This document shows, one piece after another, positions 1 to 8,868 of a DNA stretch of 64,000 nt. The notes beneath the pieces were generated by a model. That model was not told the DNA's origin. It saw only the letters and a list, made by a program, of their open reading frames with translations, and made no database searches. The position numbers were made by a program, and so were the translations under genes. Numbering within the stretch: position 1 is the stretch's first letter; each line of letters starts with the position of its first letter. Source of the stretch: Burkholderia sp. Leaf177 (GTDB taxonomy: Bacteria > Pseudomonadota > Gammaproteobacteria > Burkholderiales > Burkholderiaceae); the NCBI RefSeq assembly GCF_001424345.1, contig NZ_LMPF01000023.1, positions 529,984-593,983 on the forward strand, read 5' to 3'.

Positions 1-738
1 GGCAAGCACTACGCCGTCATCGCTGACGGCGAGCTTGCCGGCGTGCAGCGTACCGACGAATTCCGGGCGGCTGTGAAAGTGAATCATGTTCGCGTGCCGG
101 TAGCGCGCATCGAGCAAACGATTTTCGATCATCTGCCGCGACATGCCGACCAGCACCAGCGAATGCTGTTGCAGCAGCTTCGAGCGGCTCGTGACATCGA
201 GTACGCCGGCCACTTCGCCGCGATCGTTGAAGATCGGCGCCGCCGAACAGGTCAGCGACGTGTATCGCGGATAAAAATGTTCGTGCTGGTAAACCGCAAT
301 GCATTCGCGCTCCGCGAGGCACGTGCCCATGCCGTTCGTGCCGGCTTCGCGCTCGCTCCAGAGCGCTCCCACGCGCAGGCCGTCCGCCGCGATCGCTTCG
401 CCAAAAGGGACGGAGGCGACTTGATGGACGATCACGCCGTCTGCATCGACGAGTACGACCGCCAGTTCCGGGTCGGCGAGCTGCTGGTAGAGCGTGGTCA
501 TCTCGAGCTTCGAGCACGCGATGAGATCGCTCGCCGCCTCGCGCCGCGCGGTGAGTTCCTGCTGCGTCAGCACGGGCGGCATGACAAAGCGCGCGGGGTC
601 GAGCCGGAATTCCTTGAGACATCGCATCCACGACTGCGCGACGGAGTCGCTCGTGGGACGCGTCGGCAACTGGTTGTTGACGATGTTCAGTACGTCTCGT
701 ACGTGCACGTTGTTGTCAGCAAGCGACGACATGGACAT
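1..738 (-). CDS. Sigma-54-dependent activator, AcoR type, N-terminal part (cut by window edge)
   Basis: The 246 codons visible encode the sensory N-terminus of an AcoR-like enhancer-binding protein. The residues around GALWSEREAGTNGMGTC and the following FYPRYTSLTCSAAPIF segment are typical of the GAF-type sensory domain of this family. The AAA+ domain that contacts sigma-54 RNA polymerase and the Fis-type HTH would lie beyond the left edge. I chose the ATG at 738 because GGAGAC sits about 8 bases upstream; a second in-frame ATG follows at 732. It is transcribed away from the folB-like gene. Homologues respond to small alcohols, aldehydes or acetoin, which would suit a C1 locus, but the effector here is not readable from sequence. 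I saw no convincing -24/-12 promoter inside the window that it would obviously serve. Confidence 0.85.
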   Translation of the reverse strand, partial: MSMSSLADNNVHVRDVLNIVNNQLPTRPTSDSVAQSWMRCLKEFRLDPARFVMPPVLTQQELTARREAASDLIACSKLEMTTLYQQLADPELAVVLVDADGVIVHQVASVPFGEAIAADGLRVGALWSEREAGTNGMGTCLAERECIAVYQHEHFYPRYTSLTCSAAPIFNDRGEVAGVLDVTSRSKLLQQHSLVLVGMSRQMIENRLLDARYRHANMIHFHSRPEFVGTLHAGKLAVSDDGVVLA

Positions 739-1024
739 GGGGCCTGTCTCCGGGGCGTCCACTGGTTCTTGCGACGGTTCGCAAGCGCCGCGGCGCCGTA
801 TCTAATGGTATTCCCCTGCGCGGCGTGTCTCTGGTACGGCCCTCTGCACGCGTTCGCGCCAACCCGCTAATTCTGAAGTGCTTATGAACCAGCGTTAACT
901 TAAAACTTTACATCCGATGACGTCGCTGTTCAATAAGTAGTCGCGTCAGGGTTGGCGAGTGCGCCCGGAATTTGCTTTATTCCTTCGTGGTTTTGCCCTT
1001 CCGCTTATCCGTGATGGAGCCTCC
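739..1024. other. Divergent intergenic region, acoR-like / folB-like
   Basis: About 290 bases between two divergent starts. It should hold both promoters, but I could not pick a confident -35/-10 pair or a -24/-12 element. An upstream in-frame extension of the folB-like frame begins with GTG at 959 but lacks a ribosome binding site and family similarity. Confidence 0.4.
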
Positions 1025-1483
1025 ATGGCGCTTTTCGATGCAATCCGATCCACGCACGGTTCAGCCGGTTCATCCGGGCCAGCGCGCCGCGTCATTCCCG
1101 TGGTCTTCCCGCAACCTGTGAGCGATACGCCGATGGACATCGTCTATATCAACGGCTTCACCGCGCAAACGGTGATTGGTATAGACGCAAGCGAGCTGCA
1201 CGATCCACAGCCTGTCAGGCTGGATCTTGCGATCGGGATGCCGTCCATACGCGCGTGCTCGACGGACCGGATCGAGGACACAATCAATTATGCGGCGGTG
1301 CACGATGCGCTCGCGTTGCTGATGATGTCGCACGGGGTTCAGTTGCTGGAGCGGCTGGCGGAGAAAGTCGCGCAGTTGTTGATCGAGGATTTCGGCGCGC
1401 ACTGGGTGCGGGTTTCCCTCGCCAAGCCCGCCAAATTCGATGACGTGGATTCGGTGGGCGTGGTGATCGAGAGGAGGTGTTAG
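1025..1483 (+). CDS. Dihydroneopterin aldolase family protein (FolB-like, probably for H4MPT)
   Basis: This 152-residue protein carries the FolB fold signature: TVIGID near residue 50 (the T-x-IG region of the pterin pocket), a central DTINYAAVHD segment and the C-terminal LAKPAKFDDVDSVGV stretch that holds the conserved lysine region. FolB cleaves dihydroneopterin to hydroxymethyl-dihydropterin, a step shared by folate and methanopterin synthesis. Its place beside an H4MPT operon suggests a dedicated copy. The ATG at 1025 has GGAGCC just upstream and gives an N-terminal extension of about 36 residues; the ATG at 1133 would give a 116-residue protein closer to housekeeping FolB. I prefer 1025 for its ribosome binding site, with moderate certainty. 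It is on the opposite strand to the H4MPT operon. Confidence 0.8.
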   Translation: MALFDAIRSTHGSAGSSGPARRVIPVVFPQPVSDTPMDIVYINGFTAQTVIGIDASELHDPQPVRLDLAIGMPSIRACSTDRIEDTINYAAVHDALALLMMSHGVQLLERLAEKVAQLLIEDFGAHWVRVSLAKPAKFDDVDSVGVVIERRC

Positions 1484-1526
1484 GACCCGCTGACGGCTTT
1501 TTCACCGACCCAGTATCAAAGGGTTT

Positions 1527-1916
1527 TTACTTCGCCGCGGCCTTGGTCACGCCGCATGCGCGGAACGCTTCTGTTTGTATCGCGCGGAAGTTCTTGGTCT
1601 GCGCCTTCGCCCGGTCCACCCGGAATTCGTTGCCGCCTTCGCCGCCGAGCGTTGAATACTTGGAGAACGTCATCTGCTCGACGTAGTCGTCGTAGGGAAG
1701 AGCTTGCGCGATGTGATCGATCGCGCACGAGCATTTGTACACGTTCGCAAAGTCGTGACCATTGTCGTCCATGCAGCCAAGCACGTATTCCACGCGTCCC
1801 TGAGTCGGATAGTCGTAGCTGTGCTTCGCCGCCTCGCCGGAATCCGCCGCGAGCGCAATCGCGGGAGCCACCGCGAGACTGGCAAGCAGCAGCCGCACGC
1901 AGGTTCGATGAGTCAT
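1527..1916 (-). CDS. Small secreted Cys-containing protein of unknown function
   Basis: A 129-residue protein with a clear signal peptide (residues 1 to about 23, ending ALA-AD). The predicted mature part has four cysteines: C48 in YVLGCMDDNG, C62 and C64 in KCSC, and C121. That fits two disulfides, or a redox or metal site, in the periplasm. A GAGG element lies about 12 bases upstream of the ATG. It is the last gene of the minus-strand C1 operon, after fae with a 122-bp gap. I do not recognise a named family. The location beside fae and near the XoxF methanol dehydrogenase suggests a role in periplasmic methanol oxidation, but that is inference from context only. The CxC pair is not a haem CxxCH motif. 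Confidence 0.75.
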   Translation of the reverse strand: MTHRTCVRLLLASLAVAPAIALAADSGEAAKHSYDYPTQGRVEYVLGCMDDNGHDFANVYKCSCAIDHIAQALPYDDYVEQMTFSKYSTLGGEGGNEFRVDRAKAQTKNFRAIQTEAFRACGVTKAAAK

Positions 1917-2038
1917 TACAGTGCCTCTGCCAAAGCTTTATTCATACAGTTGAGTGCATGAGCGGAAGGCCGCGATTCAACTTCATTCAAGTCGAATTCG
2001 CGGCCCGTCCTTCCTCCTGCTGAACGCCTGATCAGGAT

Positions 2039-2548
2039 TCAGGCCGCCGCAAACGGATGCGCGGCAGCCGCTTTCTTCTGTACCACTTCCGCCGCGCTCG
2101 GCGATCCGGAAACCGCGCGCTGGATTGCTTCACGCGTCGCCTTGTAGTTGTACTCCTGAATCTTCTTGTCGTCGTCGGCTTCCCAATGGATGAACACGCC
2201 GACGCAAACAAACACGTCGTCGGCTTCGTCCGCCGGGATGGTGCCGTCCTCCACGCTGTCGGCAACGGCGAGCGCGACCGCATGCTGCGCCGGGCCGAAC
2301 ATCTGCACGGCCTGCTTGGCGCCCTTGATCGTGACCTTGTTGAACATCACCGTGTTCGGCCGGGTGATGAGGTTCGGCGCGACCACCGCCAGCAACGACG
2401 TGAAGCCGTCCTTGTTATTGACGAGAGCATTGCAGAACGCGGTTTCGACAGCCGAACCGCGCGGTCCAATCAGCAAGTCGATATGTGCGACCTCGTTGCC
2501 GTCGCCAATCAGCGACTCGCCTACCATGACGCGGTTGATTTTGGCCAT
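2039..2548 (-). CDS. fae: Formaldehyde-activating enzyme
   Basis: Fae joins formaldehyde to tetrahydromethanopterin, giving methylene-H4MPT in the cytoplasm. The protein (169 residues, the usual size) begins MAKINRVMVGESLIGDG and has the family's NEVAHIDLLIGPRGS segment; His22 here matches the catalytic histidine known from Methylorubrum Fae. GPAQHAVA and the C-terminal YNYKATREAI segment also fit. The start at 2548 is set by GGAGGA seven bases upstream; a longer frame to 2605 lacks a ribosome binding site. It lies 143 bp downstream of the CitG-like gene, a gap large enough for its own promoter, which would allow the high Fae levels seen in methylotrophs. The product of XoxF (formaldehyde) is the substrate of this enzyme. 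Confidence 0.97.
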   Translation of the reverse strand: MAKINRVMVGESLIGDGNEVAHIDLLIGPRGSAVETAFCNALVNNKDGFTSLLAVVAPNLITRPNTVMFNKVTIKGAKQAVQMFGPAQHAVALAVADSVEDGTIPADEADDVFVCVGVFIHWEADDDKKIQEYNYKATREAIQRAVSGSPSAAEVVQKKAAAAHPFAAA

Positions 2549-2691
2549 GCTGTTCCTCCAGTGATTTTGGATACGAATGTCCCGCTTGCGGTCAGTACGA
2601 GACACGCCGTAGAGACGCTGTCACGGACTGTTTGAGAATCACGGCTGTTCCTATCATGTTCCGTGCCAATCGGAATGCATGGCGGCCGGCG

Positions 2692-3546
2692 TCAATACGC
2701 ATCGGCTCGTGCGAGGCCTGCAGCGAACAACGTCGCGACCGTCAGATCGGCGCTCGTGCCGGGATTGATGCCAAGCGCCTTGAGTTCCGCGTCCCAGCTC
2801 AGAAGGTCTTGCTGCACGCCTTCGTACCCTTCACGATGCAGCGCGTCCCGCCAGCGGCGCGCCTCGTCCGTGACACTCTGCGCCACGGGCAAACCGTGCT
2901 TGCGCACAATGTGTGAATCGGGCCAGCCGCTTAGAAATCGGAGGAAGAGGGCGAGTGTGGAGGTTTCATCGATTGCCTGAACATTGCGCGCCGAATCGAA
3001 CACATCGGCGAAACCGTTCGCGTACTGACGCGCGATGCTGTCGCGTTGCGCGGCCAATGTCATCGCGCTACGAAGGTCGATGGTGGGCGCGTCGTGGGCC
3101 GATTGCTCGGGTGCTTCGCCCAGTCCGCCAGGATTCGCCAGCGCGATCGCACGATACGCGTCGCGGGCATCGTCGATATTCAGCCGCGCCAACGTCCTTT
3201 CCGTTGCGTTGCGCCATGTGTCGAGCGTGAGAGTCGCGTCGGGGAAATCTTCGAGCGCTGCTGCCATAGGCGCGACCAGCAACACGATGCCAAGGTTGGT
3301 ATTGCAGCCGGCAACTTCGCGCGTGCGGCGCACGGCTTCCAGGATGCGTTTGCCAACGCGCGCGCCGGGTTCGAACAATCCGTGCGCGGCGGCATCCGCG
3401 CTTGCGATGAACTGCGCCGCCGTCATCCCATGACCAGCGCTGCCAATGCTGACATTGCCCGGCTTGACCGTTTCCACATCGAGCCGGCAAGCGGCGAGGA
3501 AGGCCGCCAGCGCCTTTGGAAGCAGGGAGTTAATGTCCTGTGCCAT
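2692..3546 (-). CDS. CitG/MdcB-related protein of the H4MPT cluster (orf5 type)
   Basis: A 284-residue protein of the triphosphoribosyl-dephospho-CoA synthase superfamily: ACRLDVETVKPGNVS near the N-terminus, then AAAHGLFEPGARVGKRILEAV and GCNTNLGIVLLVAP, which matches the conserved NTNLG motif. In methylotrophs a CitG-like gene (orf5) is a constant member of H4MPT clusters and is thought to act in cofactor synthesis; its exact reaction is, to my knowledge, not settled. Its start overlaps the RimK-like gene by 17 bp, so it is probably translationally coupled. No citrate lyase or malonate decarboxylase genes lie nearby, which argues against the classical CitG role. Confidence 0.8.
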   Translation of the reverse strand: MAQDINSLLPKALAAFLAACRLDVETVKPGNVSIGSAGHGMTAAQFIASADAAAHGLFEPGARVGKRILEAVRRTREVAGCNTNLGIVLLVAPMAAALEDFPDATLTLDTWRNATERTLARLNIDDARDAYRAIALANPGGLGEAPEQSAHDAPTIDLRSAMTLAAQRDSIARQYANGFADVFDSARNVQAIDETSTLALFLRFLSGWPDSHIVRKHGLPVAQSVTDEARRWRDALHREGYEGVQQDLLSWDAELKALGINPGTSADLTVATLFAAGLARADAY

Positions 3547-4492
3547 CGCCGGTCTTGAGAGGCGCAGGGACGTGCGCCGCGAGCTTGCGGTCGATCAGAT
3601 CATCGACCAGCGCGGCGGCAATATCGAATTGCGTGACCGACTGCAATCCGCGCCACGCTGCGACGCCGTTGACTTCGAGCACCAGCGGACTTGCGTCATC
3701 GTCGGACGGAATCAGATCCACGCCCGCATAGTCGAGCCCTAGCGCGCGGCTCGCCTGCACGGCGATACCGGCGAGCCGCGGTTCCAGGGACGCCGCTTCG
3801 CACGCCGCGCCCTGCGCGAAATTATGGATCCAGCCTTTGCCGCCGACACGTTTCATTGCAGCGACCGCGCGGCCGCCGATCACGAGCACGCGCCAGTCGA
3901 AACCCGGACGTGCGCCTTCGATGTATTCCTGCAAGTAAGCAACCTGACCCGACCCACGCAGCGACGGCAAAGGCGCAAGCGAACCATCGCGGCGATTCGT
4001 GCCGAGGCGCCGCAAGCCCTTTCCCTGAGACCCGAACAATGGCTTGAGCACCACGCGGCGTCCAAGCGCGGCCTCGCGCATCAGCACGCGCTGCGCGAAC
4101 GCCGTCGACTCGCTCGCCCATGTGCGCGGTGTCGGGACGCTGTGAAGGTTGAGCAGGAAACTGGTCATGGATTTATCGACGCTGCGTTCAATCGCGCGCG
4201 CGTCGTTATAAACGGGCACGCCAGATTCGCGCAGCGCATGCAGGATGCCGAGCCGCAACGTGACCTGCTCGAACGTACCGCCCGCGATCCCGCGCACAAA
4301 TACGGCGTCGGGCAGCGCCTGGCCGAAGCCGGGTATCGCAAGGCCGTGCGGTTGCCAGGTTGTATCGATGCGGCAATCCGCCAGATCCACGCAACGCGCT
4401 TCCACGCCGCGCGCACGAAAGGCTTTTTTCAGGCGCGAGGTGTGCCAGCCGGTTTCGTCGCTCATGATCGCGACGCGCAATCCCGTACTCAT
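3530..4492 (-). CDS. RimK-family ATP-grasp glutamate ligase-like protein (H4MPT cluster)
   Basis: A 320-residue ATP-grasp protein. The N-terminal pre-ATP-grasp domain (residues 1-90) leads into ERSVDKSMTSFLL, and the ATP-binding lysine region is RRVVLKPLFGSQGKGLRRL around residue 150. The metal-binding end is LDYAGVDLIP...PLVLEVNGVAAWRG near residue 290. This pattern is that of RimK and of MptN, which adds glutamate to the methanopterin side chain. In an H4MPT operon a side-chain ligase is the natural reading, but the amino acid and acceptor are inferred. Its ATG overlaps the mch stop by four bases (ATGA), so the two are coupled. Confidence 0.82.
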   Translation of the reverse strand: MSTGLRVAIMSDETGWHTSRLKKAFRARGVEARCVDLADCRIDTTWQPHGLAIPGFGQALPDAVFVRGIAGGTFEQVTLRLGILHALRESGVPVYNDARAIERSVDKSMTSFLLNLHSVPTPRTWASESTAFAQRVLMREAALGRRVVLKPLFGSQGKGLRRLGTNRRDGSLAPLPSLRGSGQVAYLQEYIEGARPGFDWRVLVIGGRAVAAMKRVGGKGWIHNFAQGAACEAASLEPRLAGIAVQASRALGLDYAGVDLIPSDDDASPLVLEVNGVAAWRGLQSVTQFDIAAALVDDLIDRKLAAHVPAPLKTGDGTGH

Positions 4493-5520
4493 GGCTGGGC
4501 CCTTTCATTGACGGCCAGAACCGGTGGCGCGCCGCTCCATTGCGTGTCGAGCAGCGCCATGTCGAGCGCGCCGCCGTGGTACGTCACGCCGCTTTCCAGG
4601 CTGCTGACCCAGACTTCCGCAGGCGCGAACAACGCGGGATCGATCTGGTAGAAATCGTAGTTGAAGGCCTTGAAGATATCGGCGAAAGGGCGGCCGTAAT
4701 CGCGCGCATTCGACGACGGCAATTCCGCCGCAAGACGTTGCGCGACGCTATCGGTTTTGACGGTCAGATGCACGCGTCCGCCATACAGGATGGCGTCGTT
4801 GGTGCGGCCCATCGCCTGGATAGAATCGGGTGCGGGCGGCGGCAAGGGCGCGGAACCGCTGCCTTCAATGATCTCGCTGAGGTGCACGCCGAGCACATGC
4901 GTCTTGTGCAGTGCAACCTCTACCACGCGGGCCACGACTTGCACCGTTCCCGCGACAGAGTGTGTCGGCGTAACGACTATGGTCAGCTTGTTTGGCGCGA
5001 GCGCGCAGTCGCGCAAGATTTTATCGATGACGATTTGCGGCGGCAGCCGGTCCACTTCCATCACCAGCGCTCCGCAATCATGCCGGTCGCGGTAGCCGAG
5101 TTCATCGAAGAGCGGTTCTTTCGCGGCCAATGCGCGCGCCGGCCCCGAGCCGAGCGAGAAAAATTTCTTCCCGCCGGTTTGCTCTTTCGTGGCGGAAAGA
5201 CTCCAGCCGGCGTACTGGCTTCCGAGGCACGCAAGCACCGGCTGCGACGTGTGCACTTCGATCATGCTGGGCCAAAGCGGATTGGCTTCGAGACTCGAGC
5301 GCACCGCAACCCGGCCAAGGCCGCCCATGCACAGCCGCGCGATCAGCACGCCCGCTTCAACGCCGCCAGTTGCTTCGACGCCGGCATCGACGATTCCCGT
5401 GCCATCGGGCGTTCGCGAAATGGCGAGACGCAAGTGCTCGGCGTTATCGATCAGTCGGGTGGCGAGACGCTCGCTCAGCGCGTTGACGCTCACGTCAGAC
5501 AGAGAAAGGGGTGACGACAT
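4489..5520 (-). CDS. mch: Methenyl-H4MPT cyclohydrolase
   Basis: Mch hydrolyses methenyl-H4MPT to formyl-H4MPT in the cytoplasmic formaldehyde oxidation route. The 343-residue protein has family blocks such as TGGVEAGVLIARLCMGGLG, VLACLGSQYAGWSL, SLGSGPARALA and the C-terminal NDAILYGGRVHL and YGRPFADIF. The start at 5520 has GAGGAC upstream; it lies inside the end of the upstream ATP-grasp gene (26-bp overlap), and the stop overlaps the next start by four bases. It is slightly longer than archaeal Mch. Its position between mtdB and the formyl-transfer step fits, although the fhc genes that would take its product are not in the window. Confidence 0.95.
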   Translation of the reverse strand: MSSPLSLSDVSVNALSERLATRLIDNAEHLRLAISRTPDGTGIVDAGVEATGGVEAGVLIARLCMGGLGRVAVRSSLEANPLWPSMIEVHTSQPVLACLGSQYAGWSLSATKEQTGGKKFFSLGSGPARALAAKEPLFDELGYRDRHDCGALVMEVDRLPPQIVIDKILRDCALAPNKLTIVVTPTHSVAGTVQVVARVVEVALHKTHVLGVHLSEIIEGSGSAPLPPPAPDSIQAMGRTNDAILYGGRVHLTVKTDSVAQRLAAELPSSNARDYGRPFADIFKAFNYDFYQIDPALFAPAEVWVSSLESGVTYHGGALDMALLDTQWSGAPPVLAVNERAQP

Positions 5521-6706
5521 CAGCGTCCTCGCTGCAGGTTTCGATGCGTTGCAAAAGAAGCGTTTCCCGGCGGTCGAGTTCGTCCCTGACGGCGGACTCG
5601 GAGGTCTGCGTGACAACGAGCGTGCAAACCGGTTCGCCTACGCCGATGCGCGTGCCCGGATGTGGAACGTCGTGGCACGCGGGATCGGTGAAACACGCTT
5701 GGCTGAAAGCCTGGGAGACCGTGAAAGCATAGGGCGCGAACAGCACGCGCTGTCCGGATTTTTTGGTGACTGGCGACGCTGCGGATGGCAGACGGCCGTC
5801 GATACATGCATCGACATGACATGCGAGCAAGCCGCGCGGCCAGGCATCGGGCGACGCGCTTTCGTAAAGTGTCATGGTCGACGACGGGCGTGCGTTGATT
5901 TCAAGCACCTCGAAACGCTCGCCATCGAGCAGGAAATCGATGCTGTTCAATCCCACGAGCCGGGTTTCGGCCGCGATGACTTCGATTGATTCGGTGATCT
6001 TATTCTTGAGTTCGCGCGGCAAATCTATCGGCCCGATCGAACCCGCGTGAAGGTACGGCCAATGGCCGGTCGCCATGCTCAGTTGCTCCGCGAATCCGAT
6101 CACCCGCGCTTTGCCGCGCGCTGCAATAAAAAGCGCGGACATCGACCGGCCGGGAGCGCGACGCTGGAAATAGGCATCGCCAACGGTCGAAGGATCTGAT
6201 TGCGACAACACTTCTATATGCGTTCCGCCGCAACCGTTCGCATGTTTGACGAGCCAGCCGGTGTTATTGGCGGGAGGGGTAAACGCGACTTCGGGATGCG
6301 CGATTCCCAGCCGGTCAAGCAGCGCGAAAAAACGTCGCGGTTCGCGAACCGCGGCCGTTGGCGCGGCACCATTGCCAATGAATCGGGGAAGCCTCGATGC
6401 GCTGCACAATTCCGGCATCATCGGTTCAAGCCCGCTGCCCACTACAAAACCGAGCATTCGCGGCAAACGCGCGGTGCGTTCGAGCGCATCGAACAAACGC
6501 TGCCGGTCGATCGACAAACCGCCGCCGCTTATATCGAACCACAGCGGCGCCAAGCAGCGCGTATCGCGGTCGCCGAAGATATCGAGCGCCGCGACGTTGA
6601 ATCCCGCCCGATGCGCGGACTGCGCGAGCATCCTGGCCGATAACCCCACGGCCGCGATAAAAGGCGCATGCGTCGAACGGGCGGACATGGCAAAGCGCCG
6701 CATCAT
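5495..6706 (-). CDS. ATP-grasp protein of the H4MPT cluster (orfY type)
   Basis: A 403-residue protein with an N-terminal nucleotide-binding-like region (AAVGLSARMLAQSAHRAGF), a GWLVKHANGCGGTHIEVL segment that looks like the ATP-grasp lysine loop, and a C-terminal LVGLNSIDFLLDGERFEVLEINARPSS block with the metal-binding Glu/Asn typical of the superfamily. A second ATP-grasp gene is usual in bacterial H4MPT clusters (orfY) and is presumed to act in cofactor synthesis; no reaction can be read here. The ATG at 6706 overlaps the mtdB stop (ATGA). In-frame ATGs at 6703 and 6688 are alternatives. The end overlaps mch by 26 bp. Confidence 0.8.
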   Translation of the reverse strand: MMRRFAMSARSTHAPFIAAVGLSARMLAQSAHRAGFNVAALDIFGDRDTRCLAPLWFDISGGGLSIDRQRLFDALERTARLPRMLGFVVGSGLEPMMPELCSASRLPRFIGNGAAPTAAVREPRRFFALLDRLGIAHPEVAFTPPANNTGWLVKHANGCGGTHIEVLSQSDPSTVGDAYFQRRAPGRSMSALFIAARGKARVIGFAEQLSMATGHWPYLHAGSIGPIDLPRELKNKITESIEVIAAETRLVGLNSIDFLLDGERFEVLEINARPSSTMTLYESASPDAWPRGLLACHVDACIDGRLPSAASPVTKKSGQRVLFAPYAFTVSQAFSQACFTDPACHDVPHPGTRIGVGEPVCTLVVTQTSESAVRDELDRRETLLLQRIETCSEDADVVTPFSV

Positions 6707-7635
6707 CCGGCGCCGCCGACGCCGACGATCGCGCGGGCTTCATCGAAGGCTTCGGGAAAACCCAGGTACACCGGTTTGCCTCCGGTGCGCATGCGTACGA
6801 ACAGTCGGTGCTCGACCTGATACTTCACGTTGCCGATCGCCAGCGCGCCAATGCCGAGCGCGTCCTGACGCACGGCGCCGGCGAGCGGTTTGCCGTCGTC
6901 CATTACGTGCACGCCCGCGATACCTTCGGGCGGCACGGCGTTGACATCGGCGGCGACCAGCAGATGTTTTGCATGCGACAGATCGGCGGCGCTCATGACC
7001 TGCACGCCCGCGACGGCGGTTGCCATCACCACTTCCGCCGTGGACAACGCGCGATGCAAGTCCTCGGGCGTGCGCACGGAAACGCCTGTGGTCGCGATAT
7101 CGAAGCGGCGGTTGACTTCGTCGCTGACCTGCGTGGCGCGAGCGATATCGGAGTGACTCGCGATGAGAACCTGCGCGCCGAGCGATGCCGCCATTGCCGC
7201 CGCCACGCGGCCGACCGCGCCCGTGCCACCCAGAATCAGGATGCGTTTGCCGCCGAGATCCGCGTTGTGCCCATCCTTCAAATGCTTCTCGACGAGCGCA
7301 ACCAGCGCGGCGGCTGTCGTGTACGAACCGCTCGGGTCGGCGAACACGGAGACTTCGAAGGGCGGCACCATTGCCTGGCGCGCGGTGTCGAGCATGTCGG
7401 CGGCGAGCATCACGTCGCGACCGCCTATAAAGATGCCGGTGCGCGAAACGCCCTTCGGACCGCGCGAGAAAATCGCGTCCTGTGTCAGCGTGACGACGTG
7501 TTCCGGCCCGACGTTGCAATACGGCACGATCACCTGATAACCGGCGTCGGCGGCCATGTTGACATCGAAGGGACTCATCTGGGGCGTGGCCGTCAACATA
7601 TGCAGGATGTACGGCCGTTCAGTGTTTTCGGGCAT
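6703..7635 (-). CDS. mtdB: Methylene-H4MPT dehydrogenase (NAD(P)-dependent, MtdB)
   Basis: MtdB oxidises methylene-H4MPT to methenyl-H4MPT with NAD(P). The protein (310 residues) starts with the C1-specific domain (HMLTATPQMSPFDVNMAADAG), followed by FSRGPKGVSRTGIFIGG, and then a Rossmann domain with GGKRILILGGTGAVGRVAA near residue 130 and a SHSD stretch after strand 2 that would contact the cofactor ribose. These are hallmark MtdB blocks. It sits directly upstream of and overlapping the ATP-grasp gene, 70 bp after mptG. The start at 7635 has no strong ribosome binding site but matches the expected N-terminus. Confidence 0.96.
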   Translation of the reverse strand: MPENTERPYILHMLTATPQMSPFDVNMAADAGYQVIVPYCNVGPEHVVTLTQDAIFSRGPKGVSRTGIFIGGRDVMLAADMLDTARQAMVPPFEVSVFADPSGSYTTAAALVALVEKHLKDGHNADLGGKRILILGGTGAVGRVAAAMAASLGAQVLIASHSDIARATQVSDEVNRRFDIATTGVSVRTPEDLHRALSTAEVVMATAVAGVQVMSAADLSHAKHLLVAADVNAVPPEGIAGVHVMDDGKPLAGAVRQDALGIGALAIGNVKYQVEHRLFVRMRTGGKPVYLGFPEAFDEARAIVGVGGAG

Positions 7636-7705
7636 GTCGATGAACTCGTTCAGGTTTTCAGATCGATGGCGGGCCGCAGCCCAAGAAAAGATTCGCGAGA
7701 TGTCG

Positions 7706-8755
7706 TCAAGGGCAATCGCTTTTGCAGCGCTCTGTGGCGGCTATATCGGCCGGATTGGCTGCGTCAGCCACATGAATGGCGCCGCCGCGATTGGCGGCTG
7801 CCACGACCGAACACGTGATGCCGGGCGTCCCGCGGGTTGCATCGAGCGCGGCTTGGAGGCCGCGTTGCGCCTCTTGCGCGCTGCGGAAAAACGCGAAGCC
7901 CGTGGGTCCCCACGAGGTTTGTCCAATGCCCGGCGTACTCACGGAGCCGAGCGCGGCCGCGACGGCGGGACTCGAGAACACGCCGCCCTGCACGGGTGCG
8001 AAATACTCGCCGATGGTCTGCTGCACTTCGCCGATACCTTCGGCGAAAGCATCGAAATCCTGTTCGGCGACGCCGGGCAGAACACGCATCAGCACGAGAT
8101 GGCAAAGGTGCGCCGCGAGCGTTTGCGGAAACGGCGCGAGCGCCGCCAGCGCGCGCCGTTCGTCGTCGCCGTGAAGACCTTCAATGCGGGTGTCGTCGAT
8201 AAGCAGCACGCGCCACGGCTCCGGAAACGCGTGACGCGCGAGCATGGGAGGCGGGTGTTTGTTCGTGCCGGGACCGCCGTCGACGATCAATCCGCCATGA
8301 TCGAAACCCAGCATGCCGATGCCCGATCGCGCACCGCGTCCGAGCAATCGCGCGAGGTCCGCGCTCGCTGGCGTTCTGCCGGCAAGCCGCGCAAACGCGG
8401 TGCCAACCGCAAGCGCGAGTTGCGTGCCGGAACCGACGCCCGAATGCGCACGCGGCGCATGATGCACTTCTACTGCGACCGGGGAGCTGCCGTAGGCCGC
8501 ACGCAGCTGACGCACATACTGTTCGATCCGCAGACGCTGCGCCTCGCTGCGCGCGCCGATGACGCCTTCTTCGTCCGCGAGATGCGCGGTGATGCGGGTG
8601 CCGGGTGCATCGACTGACAGGCCGATACTGCCGAACGCGCGCCCGAGCGATGCATTGGGATCGAGAAAACCGAGGTGCAGGCGCGCGGGCGCATCGACAG
8701 TAACGGCGGATAACGGCGATAAGCGATCCGGCAAGCTATTGAACGGCAGCTGCAT
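7706..8755 (-). CDS. mptG: Beta-ribofuranosylaminobenzene 5'-phosphate synthase
   Basis: MptG (beta-RFAP synthase) condenses PRPP with 4-aminobenzoate-type substrate in the committed step of methanopterin synthesis. The 349-residue protein is of the GHMP-kinase fold: VDAPARLHLGFLDPN at the N-terminus, then PRAHSGVGSGTQLALAVGTAFARL around residue 110 as the glycine-rich loop, and GRGARSGIGMLGFDHGGLIVDGG, a family-specific block. I chose the ATG at 8755 over a TTG four codons upstream. It is the second gene of the minus-strand operon; its presence shows that the cell makes its own H4MPT. Confidence 0.93.
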   Translation of the reverse strand: MQLPFNSLPDRLSPLSAVTVDAPARLHLGFLDPNASLGRAFGSIGLSVDAPGTRITAHLADEEGVIGARSEAQRLRIEQYVRQLRAAYGSSPVAVEVHHAPRAHSGVGSGTQLALAVGTAFARLAGRTPASADLARLLGRGARSGIGMLGFDHGGLIVDGGPGTNKHPPPMLARHAFPEPWRVLLIDDTRIEGLHGDDERRALAALAPFPQTLAAHLCHLVLMRVLPGVAEQDFDAFAEGIGEVQQTIGEYFAPVQGGVFSSPAVAAALGSVSTPGIGQTSWGPTGFAFFRSAQEAQRGLQAALDATRGTPGITCSVVAAANRGGAIHVADAANPADIAATERCKSDCP

Positions 8756-8868
8756 CGCGTGTCCCAAGGTTCGTTGTGGTGAGCGAGATTAGGCGAAAGC
8801 GGGCGAAAGCCGTGGAGGTCCAAGGCAAGAGCCATACCAACATGCCTCGACGCGCGCCGGTGTTCGTG

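Noticed and set aside
2632..4651. Long plus-strand frames opposite the H4MPT genes, some over 270 codons
   Set aside because: These are antisense shadows produced by high GC; the minus-strand genes are recognisable families.
4540..5514. 324-codon plus-strand frame opposite mch
   Set aside because: Antisense shadow; mch is well supported by motif and context.
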